Shown here: positions 8,718 to 18,718 of the stretch, piece by piece
How positions within the stretch are numbered: the first letter of the stretch is position 1
Layout of the letters: the number at the start of each line of letters is the position of its first letter
Origin: Symbiodinium kawagutii
Taxonomy: Eukaryota > Sar > Dinophyceae > Suessiales > Symbiodiniaceae
Direction: 5' to 3'
Length of the DNA: 64,000 nucleotides
Assembly (NCBI GenBank): GCA_009767595.1
Contig: VSDK01021871.1
Coordinates: 1,082,693-1,146,692, forward strand
Program-made: the position numbers and the translations under genes
The notes under the pieces: model-generated
What the model was told of the DNA's origin: nothing
Database searches by the model: none
Seen by the model: only the letters and a program-made list of their open reading frames with translations

Positions 8718-11351
8718 TCAGCCGTGGTAATCTCGTCCCATTTCTGTGCCGAAGTCGGCGACCATAGACGCTGTGGTCTGCCAGAACTCCTTAGGGATTG
8801 GACGATCACACACATCGGCTCGAGTAGAGAAATCCAAAAAGGCACTGGCAAGTGCTCTGTTCAGCCCCGGAGGGTACTCTTTGAGCGCCGTGGTTTGCCA
8901 GCCACCGGTATGACACAGACCTATGCTCTGCTGCTTTGGCAGTTCAGTGCTCAGGGCGTGCTCCTTCAGGATCTGCGGGAATGAAGGGAGATTCAAAGCC
9001 AGCATGTGCGTTGGCTTTGGGCTCTTGGCCCCGTAGAGGCCCTGCCACAGATGAACAAGGCCGCATCCTGGGAGACTGAGCAGTAGCTGAATCGGCAGGG
9101 TTTTCCATATGCTTGCCAGACCAGCTTCACTTGGCTTCGCTGGATGCTCCAACAGGGCTGTGCCCTTGGCCACCCACAGCTCCAGGACTGCCTCGATGCA
9201 AAAGAAGAGCAAAATATCGGCCTCGATGATCTGAAGGATTTCTCTGATGGCAAGAAGCGGAATACCCCAGGGTGATTGTTCTGTGCGCAGCACTCTAGGA
9301 GCGTACTTCTTGCCGTTGACAAGCTTTCCTCTGGCCTTGGACCAGGATGAACAGGGGGGCCCCGCCAACATGGCGATGACCAGACCTGCTCTGATCTGTG
9401 CCAGCCACCAACGTTGGGTGTCCCAACGGGAAAGATCACCCCATCGTTGATGAAACACCAAATCTATTGAAATGACGTGGATGGTTTGTCCGGGAGCAGG
9501 CGGGACTCTTTCCAGGAAGTCCTGGATGTCTCCTCTGCGTCGACGTCCAGAGAACAAATGCAGTACAATGCGATGTGAGCTAAACGCACCCGGCACGGGT
9601 GGCTCAGCTGGCTGCGTTGCGTCTTCCACAAATGTCTGGAGGAGCGTCTCCCAGTCTGCCAAAGGTCGGCTCGTGCTGGTAGGAAGGTCCGTGAGCAGGT
9701 CCTCAAAGAAGTCCCACGTTTCACTGCTCGTGATTCCCAGGAGAAGTGTACGAAGGACGGGTAGAGGATGTCCAGCATGATCCGCATCCTCTTCGGTGAG
9801 GGTGTCGGCCAGGTACAGGAGCGTGGCTTTGCAGGTCGTCCATGCTACCGGTGTGGAGCCGATCACTTGTCTGATTCGGACTTCCAGTTCCACAATGGGG
9901 GGTGGAGCACCTTCAAAGACGAACTGCGCGGCAATGGCATCCGCGAGGTCCACATCCCATGGCTGAAAGTCATGTCGTACTTCCGAGGCTTCTCCAGGAC
10001 CTTCAGCCTGTAAAGTTGGCAAAAGGTCATCAAGGTCCCTGTGCAGCTGTCGATCCTGCGTCGAACCGATGCCTGGAAGCGGAGCTTGAAGGTGACGGAG
10101 ACGTCGAAGACGTGTCTTGCACCTCGTGGAAGAAGTGAGATGACGCTGCAGTTTCGCAGCGGTGTGAAACTGCTTGAGGCAGTTCCTGCACTGTGTGGTG
10201 TCAAAGAGCCATCTCTCTTTTGCACACACTCCGTGCTTCCTGAACATATGCGCTGCTTCTCCTGCTTTGGTGCGTGCCTGAAACTTACACTGCATGCATC
10301 CAAAAGCGCACGTGGGTGCAGTCAGGTCAGGTCCGATGGCCGGGAGGATGTCGTGGGCCTGCAAGGTCTCACACAAACGGCGGTGAAAGGCCAGAACGAT
10401 GTGATCATGCTTGCGGGTCAGGATGGTCTTACGGACTGCTCGAGATATCAACTTCTTCCAATATCCGGGGCGGCTCACCATAAGGTTGTGCCATGGCTCC
10501 AGGTTGACGTCGGGGTCTGGGAGCGGTGTTGCAAGGAGCAATGTGGCTCGCATCCATTGCAGGTCATCTTGAACCGCCTTTGCCCATTCCGTGTCTCGGC
10601 CGAGTAGGCCCCAGGTTCTCAGATCAGCACATCGGAGAACAGTCGCATAGTAGCGAAGTCTGGCTCTGCGATGTAGAAGTTGAAAGTCCGGCAGTTCATA
10701 GTCTGCGAGCAAACTCTCCTTGGGCTGGTGTTCCGCCGGATCCTTGCGTTGAAGACGCTTGTAAAGGCGAAACAGCGCTGTCTCCATGTCAGCTTGGTCC
10801 TTGGGCTTGGGCAGTAGGATGGTCTCAAAGCCATACATGAGCTTGCTCATGACCAGGGAGTCCATCAAAGCCAGCCTCTGCTGGTTGGAGAAATGCGGAT
10901 TACCAAAGAGCAGTTTGCGATGTTCTCTAAAGGCTTGATGTGCTTGTGCAAAACGCTGCTTTGCCTCTCTCGTGCCATGTCCTGTGTGGTGCAGGAGCCC
11001 TCCTAGGTGCTTGTACGAGGTGGCCACGTGGATCTGGACCATACCACGATCAGTGACAATGTCCAGGTATGGTCGTCCTCCTTGGTTAAAGAAGTGTTTC
11101 TTCCAAGCACCGGAGCCTGCACCCCTGAGTGACAGAACTGTCTCGGTCTTGCCAGCATCAGTGTTGGGCTGCATGCCGTGTTCAAGGCAGACCGCCAGGA
11201 GTTCCGAGAGAATTTTCGACACCTTGCGGATGAGTTGGTCCGCCGAGTCTGCAGAGACCATGATGGCAAGATCATCCATCCACACTGGTCCCAATACCTT
11301 GTGTTCACCGCTGTGTTCTGTGCATGCGTTGAGGCCTTTCTGGGTGGCCAC
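8718..11351 (-). CDS. LINE ORF2, 3' part: RT palm end, zinc fingers, methyltransferase-like domain
   Basis: This 877-codon frame starts inside the reverse transcriptase. Residues 24-32 are WMDDLAIMV, the RT motif C with the two catalytic Asp (DNA near 11,271-11,276), followed by KHLGGLL typical of the thumb boundary. Around 10.1-10.3 kb are Cys/His fingers (CAFGCMQCKF...H...H and CRNCLKQFH). From residue 593 (DNA 9,575 down) comes a domain resembling C5-cytosine methyltransferases: LHLFSG (motif I), VISIDL (motif II), AGPPCSSWS with the PPC nucleophile motif at residues 665-667 (motif IV), LLEHP (motif VI-like) and YGAKSPKPTH (motif VIII-like). It is out of frame with the upstream RT fingers, so one frameshift lies near 11,320-11,351. 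LINE proteins with a PPC-bearing C-terminal domain are, to my knowledge, common in dinoflagellates; whether it is catalytic is not visible. Confidence 0.9.
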   Translation of the reverse strand: MATQKGLNACTEHSGEHKVLGPVWMDDLAIMVSADSADQLIRKVSKILSELLAVCLEHGMQPNTDAGKTETVLSLRGAGSGAWKKHFFNQGGRPYLDIVTDRGMVQIHVATSYKHLGGLLHHTGHGTREAKQRFAQAHQAFREHRKLLFGNPHFSNQQRLALMDSLVMSKLMYGFETILLPKPKDQADMETALFRLYKRLQRKDPAEHQPKESLLADYELPDFQLLHRRARLRYYATVLRCADLRTWGLLGRDTEWAKAVQDDLQWMRATLLLATPLPDPDVNLEPWHNLMVSRPGYWKKLISRAVRKTILTRKHDHIVLAFHRRLCETLQAHDILPAIGPDLTAPTCAFGCMQCKFQARTKAGEAAHMFRKHGVCAKERWLFDTTQCRNCLKQFHTAAKLQRHLTSSTRCKTRLRRLRHLQAPLPGIGSTQDRQLHRDLDDLLPTLQAEGPGEASEVRHDFQPWDVDLADAIAAQFVFEGAPPPIVELEVRIRQVIGSTPVAWTTCKATLLYLADTLTEEDADHAGHPLPVLRTLLLGITSSETWDFFEDLLTDLPTSTSRPLADWETLLQTFVEDATQPAEPPVPGAFSSHRIVLHLFSGRRRRGDIQDFLERVPPAPGQTIHVISIDLVFHQRWGDLSRWDTQRWWLAQIRAGLVIAMLAGPPCSSWSKARGKLVNGKKYAPRVLRTEQSPWGIPLLAIREILQIIEADILLFFCIEAVLELWVAKGTALLEHPAKPSEAGLASIWKTLPIQLLLSLPGCGLVHLWQGLYGAKSPKPTHMLALNLPSFPQILKEHALSTELPKQQSIGLCHTGGWQTTALKEYPPGLNRALASAFLDFSTRADVCDRPIPKEFWQTTASMVADFGTEMGRDYHG

Positions 11352-13857
11352 CTGGGGCAGCTTCCAGCAGTCCCAAATCCTCTAGTCGGGCTTCTAGTGC
11401 AGTGAGCACCCTGGCAAACAGCATGCTGAATACCCAGTCAGCATAACAATCCCCTGGCCTGGAGCCAATGGTGGTGGCCACCTTGTCGGTTTGGTTTGCA
11501 AGGTAGAACCATGTGCACTGGTGAAGTGAACGAACGAGGTTTCGATGGGCTGTGGTGAAGCCTGCTGCCGTGAGTGCATCTGGGGCTCGGATGTTGTTCC
11601 AAAGGACCTCTCGGGTATCAGAGGGCAGCTCAAGGCGATCGATCCATTCACACAAAGTGTCTCCGGGTGTGGAGCCGATGGCTAGCTCCCTTAGCGTTCT
11701 GTAGAATGCCTCACGAAGATCAAGGAAAATCACTGCGGTGTTCTTCCCCTGTTGCTCTCCAAATCTTTGGTGGGCTCTCACGATGTGCATGGCGAGTGTC
11801 ACTGGAGTCCCCTTCTTTCCGCCTAACTGGTCGGCAAGCAATGCACCCTCAAAGTCAGCGGTGTGGATGTCGCGTAGTGTTCTGTGACATGCCTTTCCGG
11901 GGTGACTACTGACTAGGAGGGACCTGTATGAGGAGCACCGGCTTTGTGGACCCTTGCGTTTCCATGCCATGGTGAGTCGGCCTCCTTTGAATGCCAATGG
12001 TTCCATGTTGAAAAGCGCCATCTTGAGCAAAATGGGGAAGTACAGTTGGGCCTCTCCTGGGATCTGGTCTGGTCCAACTGCCTTGTGCATCTTAACTCTG
12101 CGAAAGCTGCTTTCGAGTTGGGTCAGTGATGGCACCTCTTCGAGGGTGCATGTACATTGGGTCTGAGAAGAGTCGTTGATGGTGCGGCACCATTGGGTCC
12201 ACAATTGCTCGTCTGTGACTATTGTACCGCCCTCCATGGCTGCGAAAAACTCAACCCAGCGATTCAATGCATCTTCAGGGCTAGTACAAATCCGTCCCTG
12301 ACTGTCCTCGACCATTGGCAGTGGGGATGGCCCGAAAAACTTGGAATTGCTACTGCCGCGAAACGGTCTGAGCAGTTTCAGGATGGTGCTGGCCGGGGTG
12401 GTGTGATCACATTGCTGGAGCACGGTGTGCAGTGCCTGCAGTTTACTGGCTTTGATCTGCTTCTTGAACTGCTTGGCATGTATCTGAATGAAGGCGACAA
12501 TTTGTCTCACTTCCGGTGTTGGCTCCGCAGAGTCCTGATCTTCTTCAGGCAGGGTCGGAACTTCGAGGTCCCCGAGGCTGGACAACCAATGCTGGAAGAC
12601 ACATGCACGGTGCTGCGGGTCCGATGTCTTCCTAAGCAGTTTCAAAGCTCTATGGGCCTTGTGAAGGATGGCTCTCTTGTTCCAACTCTCTGGGGAAATA
12701 AAAGGCTTCTTAGGGCCTTTTTTGGTGGGCGGACACTTCTGAAAAAGCGTAGCTTGGACATACTGATTGATGGCCTCATGATGCGAGTGCACATCAAGTG
12801 TCCAGTCCAGTATTGGTCCTGCGGCAAGATCCTCTTCCAGGTGTGCGCATTGGGCAATTTGATGCCTATCACATGGAAAGCCGACGGGCTTGCTTTGCCG
12901 GTCACACGTTTGACTGCCCCAGGTCAGCTGGAGTCCAGTGAGTACATGGCCATGCGCACAAAAGTTCAGGTCGACTCCACAGTCGGTGAAAACTTGGGTG
13001 CAACGAAATAGATGGCTGACTGGCACTAATGCGTAGTCAAGTCTTCTGGCAGTCTGTCCGTTGGGACTAGTCCATGTGGGCTGCCAGTGACCAAGTCTGG
13101 GATCTGTTGAGGGCGCACACGTGTCTGTGGCCTTCAAGAAGGCCTGGAAGTTGTCCGTGCTATGGTTTTCTGATTCCTGAGTCTCAAGGATGTGCACACC
13201 ATCTGCTTGACCGGAGGTGGCGTTTGCATCCAGGAGCACTATGCACTGTCCTTGGGCTTGGTGGCTGCTAATAAGCGCCGCCATGCTGTCCCACCATCTG
13301 GCACGTTCTTGGGCATCATGGCCTCCATGAGGTGCATGAGCAATTAAAACCCAGCTATTGAATCCTGGTGCTTCAATTCGGGCAAGCAGGTGTCTCGGGC
13401 TGGTACTGGTCACCGCTACGTGGTGCTTGCGAAATGTGTGCTCCGGATTTGATCCATAGGCAGTGCTCTTATTGAGCCAGAGTTCAACACCCAAGGCTCC
13501 TTTGTCTGCTGAGGTTGCCAAACGGATCCATTGTTCGGACTCCCAGCACCCTGTGTGACCTCGAGTTTCTTGGAGTCCAACGATGTGTAGACCAAGACTG
13601 TGGAACTGCTCCTGAAGGTAAGCCACTTTGCCTTGACCACCGGCCTGCGTCGCGACAGAACGTTGGCTGTGGCCAGCCTCAGCGACAGATGAGAGGAGCG
13701 TTTGCTCCTGGTTGCGGGTGGCCTGGCGAGTGATTCCTCGTGTGACGGCAGTTTGGGTCGGACAGCAAAAGCACTGGCTTGCCCAGGGACGAGTGATACA
13801 ATGCCAGGTTGCAGCAGAGTCCACAAGTGAGGTATGGCTTCTTGCCATTCCGCACAT
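11305..13857 (-). CDS. LINE ORF2, middle: AP-type endonuclease and reverse transcriptase
   Basis: 850-codon frame. After an out-of-frame start it enters an endonuclease/exonuclease/phosphatase fold: HIVGLQETRG carries the catalytic Glu, WVLIAHAPHGG and IVLLDANA follow, then RLDYALVP and a GH-containing end (CAHGHVLTG) in place of the usual D-H. From about 12.2 kb comes the RT: AVGPDQIPGEA (finger motif), SSYRSLLVSSHPGKACHR, FLDLREAFYR with the motif A Asp (about 11,700-11,735), and SRPGDCYADWVFSMLFA (motif B). The frame ends near 11,305, just after motif C is reached in another frame. True coding is continuous with the RNase H upstream; the meaningful sequence starts near 13,650. Confidence 0.9.
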   Translation of the reverse strand: MCGMARSHTSLVDSAATWHCITRPWASQCFCCPTQTAVTRGITRQATRNQEQTLLSSVAEAGHSQRSVATQAGGQGKVAYLQEQFHSLGLHIVGLQETRGHTGCWESEQWIRLATSADKGALGVELWLNKSTAYGSNPEHTFRKHHVAVTSTSPRHLLARIEAPGFNSWVLIAHAPHGGHDAQERARWWDSMAALISSHQAQGQCIVLLDANATSGQADGVHILETQESENHSTDNFQAFLKATDTCAPSTDPRLGHWQPTWTSPNGQTARRLDYALVPVSHLFRCTQVFTDCGVDLNFCAHGHVLTGLQLTWGSQTCDRQSKPVGFPCDRHQIAQCAHLEEDLAAGPILDWTLDVHSHHEAINQYVQATLFQKCPPTKKGPKKPFISPESWNKRAILHKAHRALKLLRKTSDPQHRACVFQHWLSSLGDLEVPTLPEEDQDSAEPTPEVRQIVAFIQIHAKQFKKQIKASKLQALHTVLQQCDHTTPASTILKLLRPFRGSSNSKFFGPSPLPMVEDSQGRICTSPEDALNRWVEFFAAMEGGTIVTDEQLWTQWCRTINDSSQTQCTCTLEEVPSLTQLESSFRRVKMHKAVGPDQIPGEAQLYFPILLKMALFNMEPLAFKGGRLTMAWKRKGPQSRCSSYRSLLVSSHPGKACHRTLRDIHTADFEGALLADQLGGKKGTPVTLAMHIVRAHQRFGEQQGKNTAVIFLDLREAFYRTLRELAIGSTPGDTLCEWIDRLELPSDTREVLWNNIRAPDALTAAGFTTAHRNLVRSLHQCTWFYLANQTDKVATTIGSRPGDCYADWVFSMLFARVLTALEARLEDLGLLEAAPGGHPERPQRMHRTQR

Positions 13858-14498
13858 GGGGGGTGGATTGGCTGTGTGGTCACTGTGCCCTTGCGGAGCG
13901 CCCCAGCTAGTCGGTCGGCCAGCTCATTCCAGTACATGCCCGAGTGTGCTTTGGTGTGGTGTGCTGCCAAATAGCGAGGTGGGAGTCTGGCTGCGAGTGC
14001 TTGGAAAGCACCTCGAAGAAGGGTGGGTCCCCGGGATGATCCAGTGGCCGCCTCGCCTTTAGCAACTGTCAAACCTGCACTTGAATCACTCAAGAATGCT
14101 GTTGCTGTGGCCGTGCTGTTCGAGAGTCTCCAAAGACTGGCCCAGAGCAGGGCCTCCTGTTCGGCTCTGGAAGAGTGCGATGCTGCATTGTCTACGTAGG
14201 AGTGCAGCCGCTCATCTTGCTCCACACGGCTACCCGACCATCCTAAAAAGGTGCGTTTGTCTGGGTAGGTCTCGCCAACTATGACAAAAGCCCAGGCCAT
14301 GTCATGTGTGCTGGATTCTTCGTTGAAAAGATGGGACCCATCCGTGCAAACCACAATCCTATCAAAGTCTGCCCACTGGAAGTCAGGTGGTGCCGTGAGT
14401 TCAAAATCTTGCCCCAGATCCAAATGGTGAGTGGATACAAACGTGTCAATCCACGTTGAGTGCAAGAGCGACACCAGGTCTTCGCTGGCACATGGCAA
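13416..14498 (-). CDS. LINE ORF2: RNase H domain and start of endonuclease
   Basis: 360-codon frame holding a type I RNase H. FDRIVVCTDGS gives the first Asp (residue 53), SSRAEQEALLWASLW the Glu (113), AFLSDSS the second Asp (138) and SGMYWNELADRLAG the last Asp (195), all four of the catalytic set. LATANVLSRRRP at 275-286 is the usual N-terminus of the endonuclease, so RNase H is fused directly in front of it. After about residue 290 the frame loses sense and coding moves to the frame ending at 11,305 (frameshift about 13,630-13,650). RNase H before the endonuclease differs from the I-clade order, where it follows the RT. Confidence 0.88.
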   Translation of the reverse strand: MPCASEDLVSLLHSTWIDTFVSTHHLDLGQDFELTAPPDFQWADFDRIVVCTDGSHLFNEESSTHDMAWAFVIVGETYPDKRTFLGWSGSRVEQDERLHSYVDNAASHSSRAEQEALLWASLWRLSNSTATATAFLSDSSAGLTVAKGEAATGSSRGPTLLRGAFQALAARLPPRYLAAHHTKAHSGMYWNELADRLAGALRKGTVTTQPIHPPCAEWQEAIPHLWTLLQPGIVSLVPGQASAFAVRPKLPSHEESLARPPATRSKRSSHLSLRLATANVLSRRRPVVKAKWLTFRSSSTVLVYTSLDSKKLEVTQGAGSPNNGSVWQPQQTKEPWVLNSGSIRALPMDQIRSTHFASTT

Positions 14499-17400
14499 GG
14501 ATATGTGGATCCCTGGGTCTGGAGGGGTCCCGAGTGTGAAGGTCTTGCAGGTCTCATGCTCTGATTTCTTGTGTGGTTCCGGCCACGCAGTTGGGCTATA
14601 CCTGTTGTGTGATGATGCGGAATGGGCTGCGGTTCTTGTTGGAAGTAGGTGACTAGGAGCACATTCTCAAAGTCAAAAGTTTCCTGAATGACAGCTCTCC
14701 ATTGACCCTTTGAGTGGAGGAACCTCATGTGTTGCAGTTCATCATCACCTCGTTCTGAAGATGCATTTGGTCCATCGCCAAGAAAGCAACAGTCGGCATC
14801 ATTTCCTGCGAGGGTGCTCGGCACGTAGACAGTGAACCGTTCATTGTCACGAGGCACCGTGATTTGAATGCAGCGTTGCTGGCGGTCGACACAATTGTGA
14901 CTGCAGCTGTCCCTCTTGGCGTTGGTGTGCTCTTGTGTTGCCAATGTTTGGGTCGTGACCCGTCCCTCAAGTGGCAGTACTGTGTAATGAAGGACTTCCT
15001 GATCTGTGAAGCCCAACAAGTCAAAGAGTTGGATTGGAGCCCTCGGTCCATCCTCCATCTGGTACTGGTATCGAACCCTCTTAGGCTGCTGGGCATGAGC
15101 CACCGCACCAGCTATTGGGCGCTCTAAGAGGGTGGTGATACCTCGTGTCTGCGGAATTTGGAGGAGGTTGGTTGCATCAAAGTGCCCCTGCGTCCCAGTC
15201 CTGTGCCCTGCTAAGCAGATGTGGATGTTGTCCCCATCTGCAATAACGCTGGGGAGGTGGCGATCGATAACCTGGTCGGGTTTCAGGGTAAGGCTGTTGA
15301 CTGGTGACAGCCTTCTGTTAGGTCTATGGAGGTCCAGTGTCTCGATGACCATTGTTCCAGTGATGGTGCGGGGAAAGGTGTGGGCGATGTGAATGAACTC
15401 TTGATCTTCTTCAATGGTGCACAAAACCGCACAATTGTCCTCTGGACAATGTTGCACTAGTATGATATGTGCAGCAATGGGATACCCACCCGGTTCGTTT
15501 TGGCTGGGTGGAGGCTGTACCACAACGATCTTGAGTTCTGCATGCGTATCAATCTGATGGCGACATGCCTGAGTAAGAAGTCGCCTCCATTCGTGGGGTC
15601 GACCTGTCAGGTGCACCATGCACGCAAATGCACATTTGGGCTGAGTGATACACGAAACGTAGTAGACTCCAACAAGAATGACAGGTTCTTGATCTGGTGC
15701 CGATGATTGTGCATGGAGTGCATACACCTGGTGCAATTGCGCAAAGGATGCTACATCTAACTGATGCGGATGCTCAAATGGTGGGTCTCCTGTGCATTCA
15801 GGAGCAACCTGTGTATTCATGTCATCATGGTGTGAGGGCTCACCTCTGGTCTCACCAGTGCCTGCAGCTCCATGGTCCAGAATACTGTGTTGCATGAGGC
15901 TATGCAGATCCACTCCCTCATCACCAGCCGTAGGTCTCTCATACATTTCGATAACAATCGACTGTCCCGTCGGACGACTGGTCAACTCTGAGTCACGGAC
16001 GGGAATGCCATCATGAATGACTCGGCATATGTGGGTCCGCATACATTGCGTGCTGACCTCCATGAGTTGGAAGTACCAGCTCGTGGCAGTCACATCGGCA
16101 GTGGAGAAAGCAGCTCTAATGTACACAGTTTGACCATCCTGAAAACGTTTGAGTGTCAAATGCACGGCAATTCTTTTTGGTCTGTGATCTTGCTCAACCA
16201 CAAGATGCGGGACATTGTCTCCACTGTGAATATGATTGGTCGGTGGCTGCGGTGTGACCCAGGTGATGGTGAAGGGCCTGTGAGGGTCCATCTTGTCAGA
16301 CCATACTTGACTCAGGGCTAGAGGGCATGCCTGAAAACGCCACCGACTCTGAAGGCAGGCAGGTTCTCGGGAATGAGAAATGAACCAAGTATGGAAGGTG
16401 GGCTCATCAGTTTGGCTGTCTAACACACATCCCTCTTCGGTGGATGGATCCTGGGCAATGAAAGGCTGCGTCAGTGACAACGAATGCTCTTGAGCTGCTA
16501 TCATGAGGTTTGGCCAGACTGTCAGACCCTGTCTGAGAAGCCAGTCAATCAATTCGGTCTGGTATCCTCGATGTGTGGACTCTTGAAGGATCACTTCAAT
16601 GAGGTCTCCATGTCTAAACCTCTGGGCGGAGGGTCTACTGTTCCGCCAGATCACACCGTTGACATAGATATGCACGAGGTCAGGAAAGGAGTGCATGAGC
16701 CTGGTCAGCTGAAGGGTCGAGTCAATTGCATCGAAGGGCTGCATTTGCGGCGCTACCATGAGAGAGTGGAACAGGTGAGGTGGTTCAACACTATCCAGTT
16801 CAGCTGCTGTGTCACGGCCTTGTATTTCGAGAAGCACGATTGCATCTTGCTCACGAATGTGATCCTCCCTGAATTCAACAAGGACCGTCTGTGCATGCTC
16901 AGTGTCGATGCGGTGCCTGACCGGATGCAGTGCTACAATGCGTGCACTCGGCATACCAATTGCTGCACTGACTGCTTCAATTGTGGGTCCGGAACTGCCT
17001 GCATAGATGGGCACAGGTTCATATGGCATGTCTGAGAAAACGATATGCCACATGGTTCTCACCGTAGACGAGGTGGCCGGATTCGGTGTGTCTGAGGACG
17101 ACGTGGCAGGGTTTTCACTGTGTTCCGGAGAGTGTTCGCTTTCATCCCGAGAACGAGATCTGTCTCTTTGCATGAGGCAGTGTTCTTCCTCGTCACTGTC
17201 ACTGACATGGATTTGACTGCTTGCGGCACTAAGGTCACTACTGCCATGTTTCTCCCATGTGCTTTTAACACTGCCGAGTGGATTAGTACCGGGAACATGG
17301 CACATGTCATCAAGTCTGAATGACATTGGGATTTCCCCCCATTGGAGGGTGTCCAGATCAGGGTATGCCGCATCCTGTTCTGTCGTACGGTGACGGTGCA

Positions 17401-17705
17401 GTGTGGTATCAACTTGGATCGCAGTTGAGTCATCACCTTCGCTGGGAGAACCATCGAGGGAGCTTAGCTCATCGGCACTGTCTGGTTCCCCTGTGGCATC
17501 AGAGTCAGAGTGGTCGCTCTCTGCTCCATGCCCTGCGATGCCAGGCCTTGCTGCGTTTGGCGTGATGAGCATGACATTTCCTATGTAGAGTGCTTGACTA
17601 CGCCAAATTGGTGTTTCATGTGTGCTAAACATGAGATCTGGTTGCAAGGCGTCTGCAAGAACACATGGACGAATGGCACTGTTGCAAATAATAGTCTACC
17701 TGCGC
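14279..17705 (-). CDS. LINE ORF2, N-terminal half: acidic region and repeated TWF modules
   Basis: Long frame (an ATG at 17,647 gives 1,122 codons; coding sense begins upstream at about 17,705). It starts LADALQPDLMFSTHETPIW, passes through an acidic, Ser-rich stretch (SDSDATGEPDSADELSSLDG, SDSDEEEH) and then two divergent copies of a roughly 110-residue module, FHTWFISHSREPACLQSRWR (about 16,060-16,400) and LVGVYYVSCITQPKCAFACM (about 15,330-15,690). Coding sense ends near 14,500, where it shifts into the RNase H frame. Function of the module is unknown; it appears in the N-terminal extension of dinoflagellate LINE polyproteins as I know them. Confidence 0.85.
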
Positions 17706-18718
17706 AGTGCGGAACACCTCATGGACACTATGTTGGTGTCCAATGAGTACAGCTCTAAGGTGATGCAGTCCACGAAATTCTTCACACTGGATCAATGCTC
17801 CTACATGGTCAACCAGGTCACCTTGAATCACCAAGTAGTGCCCTATGGAGTCCAGTAGTGTTTGTGGCTTTGGCGAGATTTGGGCGACAGTGATTGGAGT
17901 ATCATGATCCAACAGGTCCCCCCAGATCCATTTGCACTGCCTTTGAAAATCATGGTCTGTTGTGTCCATGTGAAGTAACAATCTACGAGAGCGGATGCAT
18001 ACATGGTGGCGATGTGGTGCAAGAAACCACGTGTCCACAAACCTTTGTCCTGCATCCAGGCTCTGGTCCAGGGCTTCAACGATGGAATTCCAGTGATAAG
18101 CCGGGACGACTTGAACTCTAGGGTGGCTACCGTGTAACCACGTCTCAACATCATCATCGCCTACAGTCTCAGTGCTGCTGGCAATGCCACGTTGAGTGGG
18201 CGCGTGATTGCTGGATGGTGTGTCAAGACACTCTGGGAACGAACCCCATCGCTCCGCAACTTCAAAGAAGTGCCTGTCTCCACAGGTTTGTCCATCCAGA
18301 TGCCATAGAGTTCGTGCCAAATGATGGAGACGTTCTGCGTCGGTCCAAAACTGTCCAATTCTGCCTTCCCCATGGCAGATGACTTGGGCCTGCTCACAGA
18401 AGCTGACTCGATTCAGTGTGCGTCTGGGATGACCTTGACGAAGAGCTGGTCTATGTTGAAGGTCACGTTCCCTCTGAACACGATGTGGTCCCAGAGGAAT
18501 ATGCGCACAACACCTTATTTTCCACCAAGTTGGTGGGCTGTCAAACACACTGCACAAAGAACTTGGGGTCGATGCCTGTCCTGTTGCTGTGGACCCATCC
18601 TCAGCATCAGCGTCGTCCTCCACATCGTGTCCTTCATCGTGAGTGCATGCGATGTCAAAGTCCAGGAAGTAGGGAGCCTCTCCAAAGTGGGCATCCACTT
18701 GTCGTAGACCTTGAACAT
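17625..18718 (-). CDS. LINE ORF2, 5' end: first TWF module
   Basis: Follows ORF1 in another frame. It begins about GIDVQGLRQVDAHFGEAPYF, is acidic (HDEGHDVEDDADAEDGS) and contains a module VDTWFLAPHRHHVCIRSRRL (17,705-18,045) similar to the two further downstream. No ATG occurs in this frame until about residue 230, while the ORF1 stop is immediately followed by an ATG in a different frame (TAGATG at 18,716-18,721). Start mechanism is therefore unclear: reinitiation plus frameshift, programmed frameshift, or a mutation in this copy. It leaves this frame near 17,690. Confidence 0.75.

Noticed and set aside
12157..13011. 284-codon plus-strand frame, and other plus-strand frames between 8.9 and 20 kb
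   Set aside because: Antisense to the LINE proteins, whose catalytic motifs on the minus strand are unmistakable.
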